From contig NZ_JBFRXN010000002.1 of the NCBI RefSeq assembly GCF_040947875.1, positions 1,426,001 to 1,490,000 of the forward strand: a stretch of 64,000 nt of DNA, given 5' to 3'. A model generated the notes under the pieces. It searched no databases, was not told the DNA's origin, and saw only the letters and a list, made by a program, of their open reading frames with translations. Below are positions 54,401 through 64,000 of this stretch, in pieces. This stretch comes from Pseudomonas sp. MYb118 (GTDB taxonomy: Bacteria; Pseudomonadota; Gammaproteobacteria; Pseudomonadales; Pseudomonadaceae). The position numbers and the translations under genes are program-made. The stretch's first letter is position 1; each line of letters starts with the position of its first letter.

Positions 54401-55750
54401 ATGTTTGCTTTCTTTCGCCCTGCTTCGCACCAGGCACCCTTGCCTGAAGAAAAAATAGACAGCACCTACCGACGCCTGCGCTGGCAGATCTTCGCCGGCA
54501 TCTTCATTGGCTATGCGGGTTACTACCTGCTGCGCAAAAACTTCTCCCTGGCCATGCCTTACCTGATCGAAGAGGGTTACACCCGCGGCGAGCTGGGCGT
54601 GGCGTTGTCGGCGATTGCCATCGCCTACGGTTTGTCCAAGTTTCTGATGGGCATCGTTTCCGACCGCTCCAACCCGCGCTACTTCCTGCCGTTCGGTCTG
54701 CTGGTCTCGGCGGCGGTCATGTTCATTTTCGGTTTCACACACTGGGCCACGTCCAGCGTCACCATCATGTTCATCCTGCTGTTCATCAACGGCTGGGCCC
54801 AGGGCATGGGTTGGCCGCCCAGTGGCCGGACCATGGTGCACTGGTGGTCGCAGAAGGAACGCGGTGGCGTGGTGTCACTGTGGAACGTGGCGCATAACGT
54901 CGGTGGTGGCCTGATCGGCCCGCTGTTCCTGCTCGGCATGGGCCTGTTCAATGACTGGCACGCGGCATTCTATGTGCCGGCAGCCGTGGCCCTGGCGGTG
55001 GCCGTGTTTGCGTTCGCCACCATGCGCGACACCCCGCAATCGGTAGGCCTGCCGCCCATCGAGAAGTACAAGAACGACTACCCGGAAGGCTACGACGCCA
55101 GCCACGAGAAGGAATTCAGCGCCAAGGAAATCTTCGTCAAGTACGTGCTGCGCAACAAGATGCTCTGGTACATCGCCCTGGCCAACGTCTTCGTCTACCT
55201 GCTGCGCTATGGCGTGCTGGACTGGGCGCCGACCTACCTCAAGGAAGCCAAGGGCTTCACGGTGGACAAGTCCTCGTGGGCGTACTTCTTCTATGAGTGG
55301 GCGGGTATTCCGGGCACGCTGTTGTGCGGCTGGATGTCGGACAAGATCTTCCGTGGCAACCGTGGCCTGACCGGCATGGTGTTCATGGCCCTGGTGACCG
55401 TGGCGACCCTGGTGTACTGGCTGAACCCGGCCGGCAACCCGACCGTGGACATGATCGCCCTGGTGTCGATCGGCTTCCTGATTTATGGCCCGGTCATGCT
55501 GATCGGCTTGCAGGCGCTGGAACTGGCACCGAAGAAGGCGGCCGGTACCGCCGCGGGCTTCACCGGGTTGTTCGGCTACCTGGGCGGCTCAGTCGCAGCG
55601 AGTGCGGCCATGGGCTACACCGTGGACCACTTTGGCTGGGACGGCGGTTTTGTCCTGCTGATCGGCGCCTGCCTGCTGGCCATGGCTTTCCTGGCTCCGA
55701 CCCTGTGGCACAAACAGGCGGCCAGTCAGGCCCGCGAAGCCACCGCTTGA
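54401..55750 (+). CDS. glpT: glycerol-3-phosphate transporter GlpT
   Basis: This 449-residue major-facilitator (OPA family) antiporter has 12 membrane helices. The start [20 protein letters not shown] is followed by the first helix at about residues 29-47 and by [18 protein letters not shown] with the substrate-binding Arg near residue 45. The loop [20 protein letters not shown] is a family hallmark. It exchanges glycerol-3-phosphate for phosphate at the inner membrane, and in P. aeruginosa GlpT is also the fosfomycin entry route. GGAG lies eight bases before the ATG. Its last 25 bases overlap the convergent chaC-like gene. Confidence 0.94.
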   Translation: MFAFFRPASHQAPLPEEKIDSTYRRLRWQIFAGIFIGYAGYYLLRKNFSLAMPYLIEEGYTRGELGVALSAIAIAYGLSKFLMGIVSDRSNPRYFLPFGLLVSAAVMFIFGFTHWATSSVTIMFILLFINGWAQGMGWPPSGRTMVHWWSQKERGGVVSLWNVAHNVGGGLIGPLFLLGMGLFNDWHAAFYVPAAVALAVAVFAFATMRDTPQSVGLPPIEKYKNDYPEGYDASHEKEFSAKEIFVKYVLRNKMLWYIALANVFVYLLRYGVLDWAPTYLKEAKGFTVDKSSWAYFFYEWAGIPGTLLCGWMSDKIFRGNRGLTGMVFMALVTVATLVYWLNPAGNPTVDMIALVSIGFLIYGPVMLIGLQALELAPKKAAGTAAGFTGLFGYLGGSVAASAAMGYTVDHFGWDGGFVLLIGACLLAMAFLAPTLWHKQAASQAREATA

Positions 55751-56388
55751 TCCGTTTTTGATTTGCAACGCTTGAGCCGCGCCTCCAGATTCCGGTCTGG
55801 CATGGCGTGGCTACGCAGGGCGCTGGCGGTCTGCTCGACATAATCGCGAGTCGTGCCGTAGCGTCCGCAAGCGTTTTCGAACACATGGCTCAGCACATGA
55901 TCCGGCAGATTGCCGGCATAGCTGGGCAAGTGGCGCTCCAGGACAAACCCCAACGCCTGAACCTGATTGCCATCTTCAAGACGGCAGTTGAGCCAGTGCG
56001 GGCGGTAGGAAGGAAACGGCATTTCGCGCTGCCATAGCGCATAGAGCGAAGCTTCGAGCTGCTCTTCCGGCAGGCGATAGGCAAAGCCGCTGCAAGAACC
56101 CCCGCGATCCAGCCCGAACACCAGCCCCGGCACCTCTGGCGTGCCGCGATGTTCGTGGGACCACAGGTACAAACCGCGATGGTAGCCATGTACCCGCCCC
56201 CGCACCCGTTCAACGGCCGCGCATTCAGGGCGCCAGATCAAAGAGCCATAGGCAAACAGCCAGACCGGCCCACCCTTGTGGCGCGCCATGGTCGACTGCA
56301 TTGAGCTGAGCAGTTGTTCGTGCGTGTGCTGCGGCCCGAGGTCGAGCCGAGGAGGATAAGCCAGAAAGGCAGATTCAATGGCGCTCAT
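55726..56388 (-). CDS. glutathione-specific gamma-glutamylcyclotransferase (ChaC-like)
   Basis: This 220-residue protein has the ChaC signature: [14 protein letters not shown] at about residues 42-55 (the YGSL gamma-glutamyl-binding loop). [26 protein letters not shown] and [20 protein letters not shown] with the catalytic Glu follow. It cleaves glutathione to 5-oxoproline and Cys-Gly. Its 3' end overlaps the end of glpT by 25 bases on the opposite strand, so both transcripts are complementary there. The first ATG gives the usual length. Confidence 0.88.
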   Translation of the reverse strand: MSAIESAFLAYPPRLDLGPQHTHEQLLSSMQSTMARHKGGPVWLFAYGSLIWRPECAAVERVRGRVHGYHRGLYLWSHEHRGTPEVPGLVFGLDRGGSCSGFAYRLPEEQLEASLYALWQREMPFPSYRPHWLNCRLEDGNQVQALGFVLERHLPSYAGNLPDHVLSHVFENACGRYGTTRDYVEQTASALRSHAMPDRNLEARLKRCKSKTDQAVASRA

Positions 56389-56585
56389 GGCGAATAGCGT
56401 TCAGCTCCCCGCGAATAATGAATTACTAAATAGAACGCACCGCTGTAACAATAAGGCACATATCTTTCGAGGCAATTTAAATGCCATGGCACGGTTCTTA
56501 ATTTGTTGCCTGGATATATATAACTTACCGATATTTATTCAAATTTATAAATATCTATCGGCTATATAGCGGGTTATATGCGGTT

Positions 56586-56692
56586 CCTGTAGGAGCGAGC
56601 TTGCTCGCGATGGGAGGTCAACGATGACGCTGTCGTTCTGACACTCCGAGGTGTCTGATCCGCCATCGCGAGCAAGCTCGCTCCTACAGGTA
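56586..56692. repeat. REPIN (inverted REP pair)
   Basis: GTAGGAGCGAGCTTGC...GCGAT and its exact inverse, with interior GTCAACGATGACGC...CTGACACTCCGAGGTGTC. It lies just after the end of the ferredoxin-reductase gene and next to an A+T-rich island. Confidence 0.92.
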
Positions 56693-56699
56693 CGGGGGG

Positions 56700-57668
56700 T
56701 TAGTTGCGGGGGGCGTAGGCGAACACATCAGCGCGCATCTGGTGGGCGTCCATCCCCGCTTCGACCAACGCGTCCAGGGTGCCATAGACCATGGCCGGCG
56801 AGCCGCTGGCGTAGACGTGCAGGGTGTTCAGATCGGGGAAGTCCTCGCACACCGCCTGGTGCAGCATGCCGCAACGCCCCTGCCAGCCACATTGGTCGCT
56901 GACGACCTTGTGCAGGAACAGGTTGGGCAATTTCTCCCACTCATCCCAATGCTCGATTTCGTAGAACTCTTCGGGACGACGCACGCCCCAATACAGGTGC
57001 ACCGGGTGTTTGAATCCGCTGGCCCGGCAATGCTCGAGCAGGCTGTGGATCTGGCCCATGCCCGTACCCGCAGCGATCAGCACCAGCGGGCCGTCGGGCA
57101 GCTCCGCCAAGTGGGTGTCGCCGAACGGCATTTCGATGCGCGCCATCTTGTTGCGCTGAAGCTGTTCGATCAGGCCGCGTGCACTGCCTTCGCGCGCCAG
57201 CACGTGAATTTGCAGATCGCGCCCCGAATGAGGTGCCGAGGCCAGGGAAAAGGCCGATTTCTCGCCGTCCTCACGCTCGATCATCAGGTATTGCCCGGCG
57301 TGATAGCGTGGCGGCTTGCCCGCCGGCGCTCGCAGACTGACGCGCCAGGTGTCGCCGCCGACGTTCTTGCACTCGATGACCTGACACGACAAGCTGCGCA
57401 CCGGCAACTCTCCCAGCGCAAGCACGCCATCCCACAGCACGATGCAGTCTTCCAGCGGCTCTGCTATGCAAGTGTAGAACTCGCCATGGTCGCGCACCGC
57501 GCCGGCCTGCTCGACCCGTCCTTCCACCAGCAACGCGGCACACACGTTGCAGTTGCCATTGCGGCAACTTTGCGGGCATTCATAGCCCAGACGGCGTGCG
57601 CCATCGAGAATCCGCTCGCCTGGCAGTATCTCAAGCACTGCTCCGGACGGCTGCAAGGTTACACGCAT
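56700..57668 (-). CDS. 2Fe-2S ferredoxin / FAD-NAD reductase (CDP-6-deoxyglucoseen-reductase-like, Fre partner of UbiD)
   Basis: This 322-residue protein fuses an N-terminal plant-type [2Fe-2S] domain (Cys in CPQSCRNGNCNVC and a later CIAE, about residues 1-90) with an FNR-like FAD domain (YHAGQYLMIEREDG, about 95-190) and an NAD(P) domain (VLIAAGTGMGQIHSLLEHC). It is annotated in pseudomonads as CDP-6-deoxy-delta-3,4-glucoseen reductase, but next to ubiD it more likely supplies reduced flavin, similar to E. coli fre-ubiD. The ATG shares one base with the ubiD stop, so translation is coupled. Substrate uncertain. Confidence 0.85.
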   Translation of the reverse strand: MRVTLQPSGAVLEILPGERILDGARRLGYECPQSCRNGNCNVCAALLVEGRVEQAGAVRDHGEFYTCIAEPLEDCIVLWDGVLALGELPVRSLSCQVIECKNVGGDTWRVSLRAPAGKPPRYHAGQYLMIEREDGEKSAFSLASAPHSGRDLQIHVLAREGSARGLIEQLQRNKMARIEMPFGDTHLAELPDGPLVLIAAGTGMGQIHSLLEHCRASGFKHPVHLYWGVRRPEEFYEIEHWDEWEKLPNLFLHKVVSDQCGWQGRCGMLHQAVCEDFPDLNTLHVYASGSPAMVYGTLDALVEAGMDAHQMRADVFAYAPRN

Positions 57669-59134
57669 CAATCTATTCCTAACTGATTCCAGATGGCATC
57701 GATCCGTTGGGTCACGGCATCGTCCTTGACGATGACCCGGCCCCATTCGCGGGTGGTTTCCCCCGGCCATTTGTGGGTGGCGTCCAGGCCCATTTTCGAG
57801 CCCAGGCCAGACACCGGCGAGGCGAAGTCCAGGTAGTCGATCGGCGTGTTGTCGATCATCACCGTGTCGCGCTTGGGGTCCATGCGCGTGGTGATGGCCC
57901 AGATCACGTCGTTCCAGTCACGCGCATTGATATCGTCGTCGGTGACGATAACGAACTTGGTGTACATGAACTGTCGCAAAAACGACCAGACACCGAGCAT
58001 TACCCGCTTGGCATGGCCCGGGTAGGACTTCTTCATGGTCACGACGGCCATGCGGTACGAGCAACCCTCGGGCGGCAGGTAGAAGTCGGTGATCTCCGGG
58101 AACTGCTTTTGCAGGATCGGCACGAACACTTCGTTCAGCGCCACGCCGAGAATGGCCGGTTCGTCCGGTGGACGACCGGTGTAGGTGCTGTGGTAGATCG
58201 GCTTGGTCCGGTGGGTGATGCGCTCGACGGTGAACACCGGGAAGCTGTCGACTTCGTTGTAATAGCCGGTGTGGTCGCCGTACGGGCCTTCGTCGGCCAT
58301 CTCGCCCGGATGGATCACGCCCTCGAGGATGATCTCGGCGGTGGCCGGCACTTGCAGGTCATTGCCACGACACTTCACCAGTTCGGTGCGGTTGTCGCGC
58401 AGCAGCCCGGCGAAGGCGTATTCGGAGAGGCTGTCGGGTACCGGCGTCACGGCACCGAGAATGGTCGCCGGATCGGCGCCCAGGGCCACGGACACCGGGA
58501 ACGGTTGGCCGGGGTGCTTCTCGCACCACTCGCGGTAGTCCAGGGCGCCGCCGCGATGGCTCAGCCAGCGCATGATGACTTTGTTGCGGCCGATCACTTG
58601 CTGGCGATAGATGCCAAGGTTCTGGCGATCCTTGTTCGGCCCCTTGGTGACGGTCAGCCCCCAGGTGATCAGCGGGGCAACGTCGCCCGGCCAGCAGGTC
58701 TGCACCGGCAGCATCGCGAGGTCGACATCATCACCCTCGATGACCACCTCCTGGCAGACCGCATCCTTGACGACCTTGGGCGCCATGGAAATGATCTTGC
58801 GGAAAATCGGCAGCTTGGACCAGGCGTCTTTCAGGCCTTTGGGTGGCTCGGGCTCTTTCAGGAACGCCAGCAGCTTGCCAATCTCGCGCAGCTCGCTGAC
58901 CGACTCGGCGCCCATGCCCATGGCCACCCGCTCCGGGGTGCCGAACAGGTTGCCCAGTACCGGAATGTCGTAACCGGTGGGTTTCTCGAACAGCAACGCC
59001 GGGCCTTTGGCCCGCAGCGTACGGTCGCAGACTTCGGTCATCTCCAACACGGGAGAGACCGGAATCTGAATGCGTTTCAACTCTCCGCGCTGCTCAAGTT
59101 GCTGCACGAAATCCCGAAGGTCCTTGAATTTCAT
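57668..59134 (-). CDS. ubiD: 4-hydroxy-3-polyprenylbenzoate decarboxylase UbiD
   Basis: This 488-residue prenylated-FMN-dependent decarboxylase begins [20 protein letters not shown], as in E. coli UbiD. It contains the prFMN-binding and catalytic E-R-E network region ([20 protein letters not shown] and [13 protein letters not shown]). It decarboxylates 3-polyprenyl-4-hydroxybenzoate in ubiquinone synthesis, and needs prFMN from UbiX encoded elsewhere. An in-frame GTG four codons before (59146) is possible, but GGGGTGG lies eight bases before the ATG at 59134, which I prefer. It leads the two-gene unit with the reductase. Confidence 0.94.
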   Translation of the reverse strand: MKFKDLRDFVQQLEQRGELKRIQIPVSPVLEMTEVCDRTLRAKGPALLFEKPTGYDIPVLGNLFGTPERVAMGMGAESVSELREIGKLLAFLKEPEPPKGLKDAWSKLPIFRKIISMAPKVVKDAVCQEVVIEGDDVDLAMLPVQTCWPGDVAPLITWGLTVTKGPNKDRQNLGIYRQQVIGRNKVIMRWLSHRGGALDYREWCEKHPGQPFPVSVALGADPATILGAVTPVPDSLSEYAFAGLLRDNRTELVKCRGNDLQVPATAEIILEGVIHPGEMADEGPYGDHTGYYNEVDSFPVFTVERITHRTKPIYHSTYTGRPPDEPAILGVALNEVFVPILQKQFPEITDFYLPPEGCSYRMAVVTMKKSYPGHAKRVMLGVWSFLRQFMYTKFVIVTDDDINARDWNDVIWAITTRMDPKRDTVMIDNTPIDYLDFASPVSGLGSKMGLDATHKWPGETTREWGRVIVKDDAVTQRIDAIWNQLGID

Positions 59135-59214
59135 TGAAGATGCCACCCCGAAAATAGGCGTACATCCTACCTGCTCTGACGGCCGAACAGCAGCCTGTCA
59201 GCGCATTGCCGCCG

Positions 59215-61170
59215 TCAATTGTGCGCCGCACCCAGCAGGAGCGGTGTAAACAGCGGGCTCAGGCGCGCGCTGCCAGCGTCCGAGAGGTGGTCTTCGTCGC
59301 GGTATTGCGACCGGCCATTGACCTCGATGTTGCAAATCCGCTCCCCGCACATCATCGGCGTTGGATCAATCACATGCACACCTGGATCGGCAGCACTCAG
59401 CGAGTCGAACAGACCGCTGAGGAAGTGCTGACGCGCCAGGTGCTCTTCGAGCGGACGGCCCAGCCCTTCGGCGGAACGCCCGACCCGAGCGAGACTCGTC
59501 AGACGGCTGACGGCGCCCTTGTGCTGCAGCGGCACTTCCTTGAACAGCCAGACCTGTGCGCCAGTCTCCCGGATCGCCGCCACCCGCCCCTTGATTGCAG
59601 CGGCCATGCGCGCTTCGGCCTGGGCTGTATTGTCATGTTCGTTAAGCAGGACTTTCCTGTCACCGTCCTCGCGGCCGTAGACATACAGGCTCCAGTTGGA
59701 GGCGAGTACGACGTCCTTGATGTGCAGGCGACGTATCTGGTCCATGGTCTGCTGGTTGAAATCCCTGCAGCGCTGGCGCGGCTCGTCGCTCAGCACCGGT
59801 GGGCAGGCACTCATGCTGAACAACCACACCGGGCGCCCCTCACGATTGGCGCCTTGTTCAACGGCTGGCATCAACGCCGCCGCGTGGCTGTCGCCCCACA
59901 CCATGCGGGTCGCTTCCAGCGTCTGGTTTTGCCCGAGCAGACAGGCCTTGTCCAATTTCTTGTCCTTGGTCACCAGCATGCATTTCATCTGCCCCGCACG
60001 CCATTCACGCGCCTGGGCATACTCCAGCGCCTTGCCAGTGAGCCGCTGAGGGAAACCGTCAGCCGAGCGGATCGCCGAACCGGCCACCACGAGCACGACG
60101 ATAGTCGCCAGCCCGCCGGCCAGCACCGCGTTGCGGCTGGACAGCAGGCGCTTCTCGCGAAACGGCAATTCGACGTAGCGCAAACTCAACCATGCCAGCG
60201 CGAGTGCAAGGGCAATCCAGCCGAGGGCTTCCATTGCTTGAATGCCGTCGACCGAAATGGCGTTGGCATAGACGTAAACCGGCCAGTGCCACAGGTACAG
60301 CGAGTAGGACAGCAGACCGACCCAGACCATCGCGGGCAGGCTCAACAGCCGCGCACTCCAGCTCGGCCCCTGCGCACCCGACCAGATCAGCGCGGTAGTG
60401 CCCAGCACCGGCAGCAAGGCCGCCCACCCTGGGAACACGGTGGACTTGTCAAAGGTGAACACCGCGATCAGCACCGCCGCCAGGCCAGCGAGGCCCACCG
60501 CCTGATACAGCCACGGCCGCACCGCCTGTTTCGGTGCCGGCATCACGGCGAGCATGGCGCCGCACAGCAACTCCCAGGCGCGGGTCGGCAGGGCGAAGAA
60601 GGTGAAATCCGGCTTGCGCTCGATCCAGGCGATGTTCAACCCGAACGATACCAGCAGCACCGCGAACAGCATCCAGCGCCAATGCCGGATATAGCGCATC
60701 AACAGCACCATCAGCAGCGGGAAGAAGATGTAGTACTGCTCTTCAACGGCCAGCGACCAGGTGTGCAGTAACGGTTTCAAGTCGGACGCGGGCTGGAAAT
60801 AACCATCCTCACGCATGAACAGGATGTTGGAAATGAACAGTGACTGGTAACGCACCGTCCTGCCCAGCTCGGAGAAGTCCTTGGCCGTCAGCAGCAGCCA
60901 GCCCAGCACCAGCGTGGCCAGCATCACCACGCTGAGTGCCGGAATGATGCGCCGTGCACGTCGAGCCCAGAAATCGACGAAGCTGAAACGCTGCGCGCTG
61001 ATCTCGCGGAACAGGATACTGGTGATCAGGAATCCGGAAATGACGAAGAACACGTCGACACCGACGAAGCCGCCGCTGAACGTGTTGAAGCCAAAGTGAA
61101 AGAGTACGACCGGAATGACGGCCAGCGCGCGCAAACCGTCGATGTCGCGGCGATTACCAAATGTGTGCAT
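59215..61170 (-). CDS. acyltransferase with SGNH domain (OafA/YrhL type)
   Basis: This 651-residue membrane acyltransferase has ten or so helices in its first 370 residues (acyltransferase-3 domain: RRDIDGLRALAVIPVVLFHF and VDVFFVISGFLIT). A periplasmic SGNH hydrolase-like domain follows (about 400-640) with GDSHAAAL and DEDHLSDAG. Such proteins O-acetylate lipopolysaccharide O-antigen or exopolysaccharide. AAGGGA precedes the ATG. A gene of this type lies between ubiD and rho in P. aeruginosa too as I recall. The actual acceptor sugar is unknown. Confidence 0.9.
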   Translation of the reverse strand: MHTFGNRRDIDGLRALAVIPVVLFHFGFNTFSGGFVGVDVFFVISGFLITSILFREISAQRFSFVDFWARRARRIIPALSVVMLATLVLGWLLLTAKDFSELGRTVRYQSLFISNILFMREDGYFQPASDLKPLLHTWSLAVEEQYYIFFPLLMVLLMRYIRHWRWMLFAVLLVSFGLNIAWIERKPDFTFFALPTRAWELLCGAMLAVMPAPKQAVRPWLYQAVGLAGLAAVLIAVFTFDKSTVFPGWAALLPVLGTTALIWSGAQGPSWSARLLSLPAMVWVGLLSYSLYLWHWPVYVYANAISVDGIQAMEALGWIALALALAWLSLRYVELPFREKRLLSSRNAVLAGGLATIVVLVVAGSAIRSADGFPQRLTGKALEYAQAREWRAGQMKCMLVTKDKKLDKACLLGQNQTLEATRMVWGDSHAAALMPAVEQGANREGRPVWLFSMSACPPVLSDEPRQRCRDFNQQTMDQIRRLHIKDVVLASNWSLYVYGREDGDRKVLLNEHDNTAQAEARMAAAIKGRVAAIRETGAQVWLFKEVPLQHKGAVSRLTSLARVGRSAEGLGRPLEEHLARQHFLSGLFDSLSAADPGVHVIDPTPMMCGERICNIEVNGRSQYRDEDHLSDAGSARLSPLFTPLLLGAAHN

Positions 61171-61260
61171 TAACGTCCCTTGCCCAATACAAACCCATCC
61201 GCAAGGGACATCGTGTGTACGCGAAAGTTATCAAATCAGATACAAAATAGCAGACAGGCA

Positions 61261-61292
61261 AAAAAAAGCGCCCCATGCGGGACGCTTTTTGT
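61261..61292. terminator. terminator between rho and the acyltransferase gene
   Basis: The stem AAAAGCGCCCC/GGGACGCTTTT (one mismatch) has a short loop. On the minus strand it is followed by a run of T. It closes rho. Confidence 0.85.
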
Positions 61293-61306
61293 TGAAGCCT
61301 GCAGTG

Positions 61307-62566
<1,260 letters not shown>

Positions 62567-62762
62567 ATAGGAATGACGTAATCATTTATGGAGGGGGGAA
62601 ATTAAGCTTTTGGCTTAATGAGGCCGCGCCGCGGAGAAGGCGACAGGATCGCGTACTTGTTCGAAAGGAGTGCGTCGGCGACGGCTAGCAGGGGGCAGTG
62701 GAGAAACCAGTGCGGGGCCGAATGTACCACCTGAGTTTCAGAGCGTCTAGCCCTCTACAACG

Positions 62763-62790
62763 AAAAAGCCCCGCAATATGCGGGGCCTTT
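62763..62790 (-). terminator. terminator after trxA
   Basis: The stem GCCCCGCA/TGCGGGGC has an ATA loop. On the minus strand it is followed by TTTTTCG, which separates trxA from rho. Confidence 0.9.
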
Positions 62791-62811
62791 CTTGACACTT
62801 TACAGCGACAC

Positions 62812-63141
62812 TCAGATGTTCGCGTCGAGGAAAGCCGCCAGTTGCGACTTCGACAGGGCGCCGACCTTGGTCGCTTCAACGTTGCCGTTCTTGAACAGCA
62901 TCAGCGTCGGGATACCACGCACGCCGTGCTTGGCCGGGGTTTCCTGGTTTTCGTCGATGTTCAGTTTGGCAACGGTCAGCTTGCCTTTGTAGGTCTCGGC
63001 AATCTCGTCCAGAACAGGAGCGATCATTTTGCAAGGGCCGCACCATTCAGCCCAGTAGTCGACCAGCACAGCGCCTTCGGCCTTGAGTACATCGGCCTCG
63101 AAGCTAGCGTCGCTAACGTGTTTGATAAGATCGCTGCTCAT
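62812..63141 (-). CDS. trxA: thioredoxin TrxA
   Basis: This 109-residue classical thioredoxin has active site WCGPC (Cys34 and Cys37) in [18 protein letters not shown]. The cis-proline is in [11 protein letters not shown]. It is the general cytoplasmic disulfide reductase, reduced by thioredoxin reductase. The ATG at 63141 has GGAGA five bases before; the longer in-frame start is not supported. It lies directly upstream of rho on the same strand, as in most gammaproteobacteria, and has its own terminator. Confidence 0.97.
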   Translation of the reverse strand: MSSDLIKHVSDASFEADVLKAEGAVLVDYWAEWCGPCKMIAPVLDEIAETYKGKLTVAKLNIDENQETPAKHGVRGIPTLMLFKNGNVEATKVGALSKSQLAAFLDANI

Positions 63142-63502
63142 GGAATTCTCCAGGGTTGTAAGCAAAAAAACGTGGCCCATCATAGCCGCCCTTCCCTCGT
63201 TCAGGAAGCCGCAGATGATTGAGTCTCGCTATGGTGTTTCATGAGTCTGTGTATAGCCCAAGCCGTGCCTGGCGGTGACTTGCCGACACCCGCTGCCGCT
63301 CGTTCCGGATGAACGGTCATTTCCAGCGCCGGCCCCAAAGGCGTTCATCGCCGGACACCAGCGCGCCATTGCAGTGCATCTGCGCTGATCAAGCGGCCCT
63401 TTAAAAGCCGCACAGCGCCGTCGCGCGGCAGCCACTGCGCGTTGGCATGCCCCGTGCTCTACCGAATCAGTGCAATCACTCGCGGCCGATTCGGAGACAT
63501 CC
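63142..63502. other. divergent gap between trxA and the ABC permease gene
   Basis: These 361 bases must contain the trxA promoter and that of the permease gene, but I recognised no operator. Short open frames here lack protein character. In P. aeruginosa the gene divergent from trxA is ppx; a different gene is here, so this gap is a likely junction of a rearrangement. Confidence 0.5.
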
Positions 63503-64000
63503 ATGGCTTACTCCTCCGCTGTACTGCCATTGGCGGACAACACCGAACTGCTGCTGCGCGGCGCGCTGTTCACCCTTGAGCTCACGGCCATCGGCGCCGT
63601 GCTGGGCATCAGCATCGGCCTCGTCGGCGCGTTGGTGCAGGCACGGAACATTCGCCCGTTCGCCGACCTTTTCCGCCTTTATGTGGAGCTGATCCGCAAC
63701 ACGCCATTCCTGATGCAGTTGCTGTGCATCTTTTTCGGCCTGCCCGCCATTGGCGTCCCGGTCTCTGCCTGGCAGGCCGCCGCACTGGCGATGGTCATCA
63801 ACCTGGGAGCGCATGCCACGCTCATTATCCGTGACCAGCTCCAGGTCATTCCCGTACCGCGCCTGGAAGCCATGCGCCCGGTCCTGAACAGCGCCTGGCC
63901 GGCCCTGAGCAACCAGATCATCGTCGTCATGCTCGGCTCGTCGGTGTGTTCCATGATCGCCACCCAGGAGTTGAGCTTCGTCGCCAATGTCCTGCAATCG
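63503..64000 (+). CDS. polar amino-acid ABC transporter permease (partial, shortened EAA loop)
   Basis: The 166 residues before the window edge belong to a HisM/GlnP-type permease. The N-terminus ELLLRGALFTLELTAIGAVLG is followed by the conserved YVELIRNTPFLMQLLCIFFG and by further membrane helices. After QVIPVPRLEA the chain goes directly to MRPVLNSAWPALSNQ. In related permeases I remember about 16 more residues here, containing the Gly of the EAA motif and the helix that docks with the ATPase. The frame stays open, so it may be a functional variant or a pseudogene. GGAGA precedes the ATG at 63503. Confidence 0.75.
   Translation, partial: MAYSSAVLPLADNTELLLRGALFTLELTAIGAVLGISIGLVGALVQARNIRPFADLFRLYVELIRNTPFLMQLLCIFFGLPAIGVPVSAWQAAALAMVINLGAHATLIIRDQLQVIPVPRLEAMRPVLNSAWPALSNQIIVVMLGSSVCSMIATQELSFVANVLQS

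Noticed and set aside
54168..54458. 96-codon frame upstream of and overlapping glpT
   Set aside because: Overlaps the glpT start in another frame, has no clear ribosome site and no recognisable domain.
56378..56569. 63-codon plus-strand frame in the A+T-rich island before the REPIN
   Set aside because: No ribosome site and it begins inside the start of the opposite gene; composition follows the A+T-rich DNA.
63229..63504. Minus-strand frame of 91 codons between trxA and the permease
   Set aside because: Arg/Ala/Cys-rich with no domain or ribosome site; it lies in a probable promoter region.

Overview
The window looks like a chromosomal segment of a fluorescent-group Pseudomonas. The evidence is high GC content, the typical Pseudomonas REP/REPIN repeat (core GGAGCGAGC...GCTCGCGAT) in almost every second intergenic gap, and gene order matching what I remember of the P. 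aeruginosa PAO1 spu locus (around PA0296-PA0304) and the argE/gcv/ubi/6S/glpT/ubiD/rho/trxA stretch (around PA5204-PA5240). Nearly everything is core metabolism. I saw no prophage, insertion sequence, CRISPR array, tRNA or rRNA.

Layout. 1-8 kb: a DUF523 gene (cut by the left edge), a 2OG-Fe(II) oxygenase, a DUF2059 secreted protein, an alpha/beta hydrolase, a DUF6436 thioredoxin-like protein, a penicillin-acylase-type amidase, and a GlxA-type regulator divergent from an HD-domain hydrolase. 8-18.5 kb: the polyamine uptake and catabolism locus, spuB-spuC-spuD-spuE-spuF-spuG-spuH on the minus strand and spuI divergent on the plus strand. The gene expected between spuI and spuB (spuA, gamma-glutamyl-GABA hydrolase) is only an 81-codon remnant. 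18.7-25 kb: a TetR regulator, then the sulfonate-sulfur operon ssuEADCBF and the 1-Cys peroxiredoxin lsfA. 25.3-32 kb: an OprD-family porin, argA, argE, a CYTH inorganic triphosphatase and an Lrp regulator. 32-36.4 kb: an ACT-like small protein, an orphan GspE-type ATPase, a SPFH/NfeD membrane pair and a DUF2388 protein. 36.6-41.4 kb: glycine cleavage genes gcvT-gcvH-gcvP. 41.5-44.2 kb: an iron(III) ABC transporter lacking its ATPase gene. 44.4-49.2 kb: a ubiquinone hydroxylase/peptidase operon ygfB-pepP-ubiH-DUF4442-ubiI. 49.4-51.7 kb: zapB-like, zapA, 6S RNA, 5-formyltetrahydrofolate cyclo-ligase, a 50-residue membrane peptide and an EVE protein. 51.8-63.1 kb: FliL-like, quinone oxidoreductase, TonB-C protein, glpT, chaC-like, ferredoxin reductase plus ubiD, an OafA-type acyltransferase, rho and trxA. 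63.5 kb to the right edge: an amino-acid ABC permease with an apparently shortened cytoplasmic coupling loop.

How the genes work together. Spu imports putrescine/spermidine and feeds transamination (SpuC) and gamma-glutamylation (SpuB, SpuI). Ssu plus LsfA is a sulfate-starvation module: import of alkanesulfonates, FMNH2-dependent desulfonation and peroxide defence. UbiH, UbiI and UbiD all serve ubiquinone synthesis. Gcv feeds one-carbon units to folate, with 5-FCL salvaging 5-formyl-THF.

I did not find a convincing new multi-gene system. The observations most worth checking are the decayed spuA, the ABC permease with the missing EAA segment, the composite REPINs with conserved interiors, and a few uncharacterised small proteins. 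Comparisons with other genomes are from memory; no search was run.
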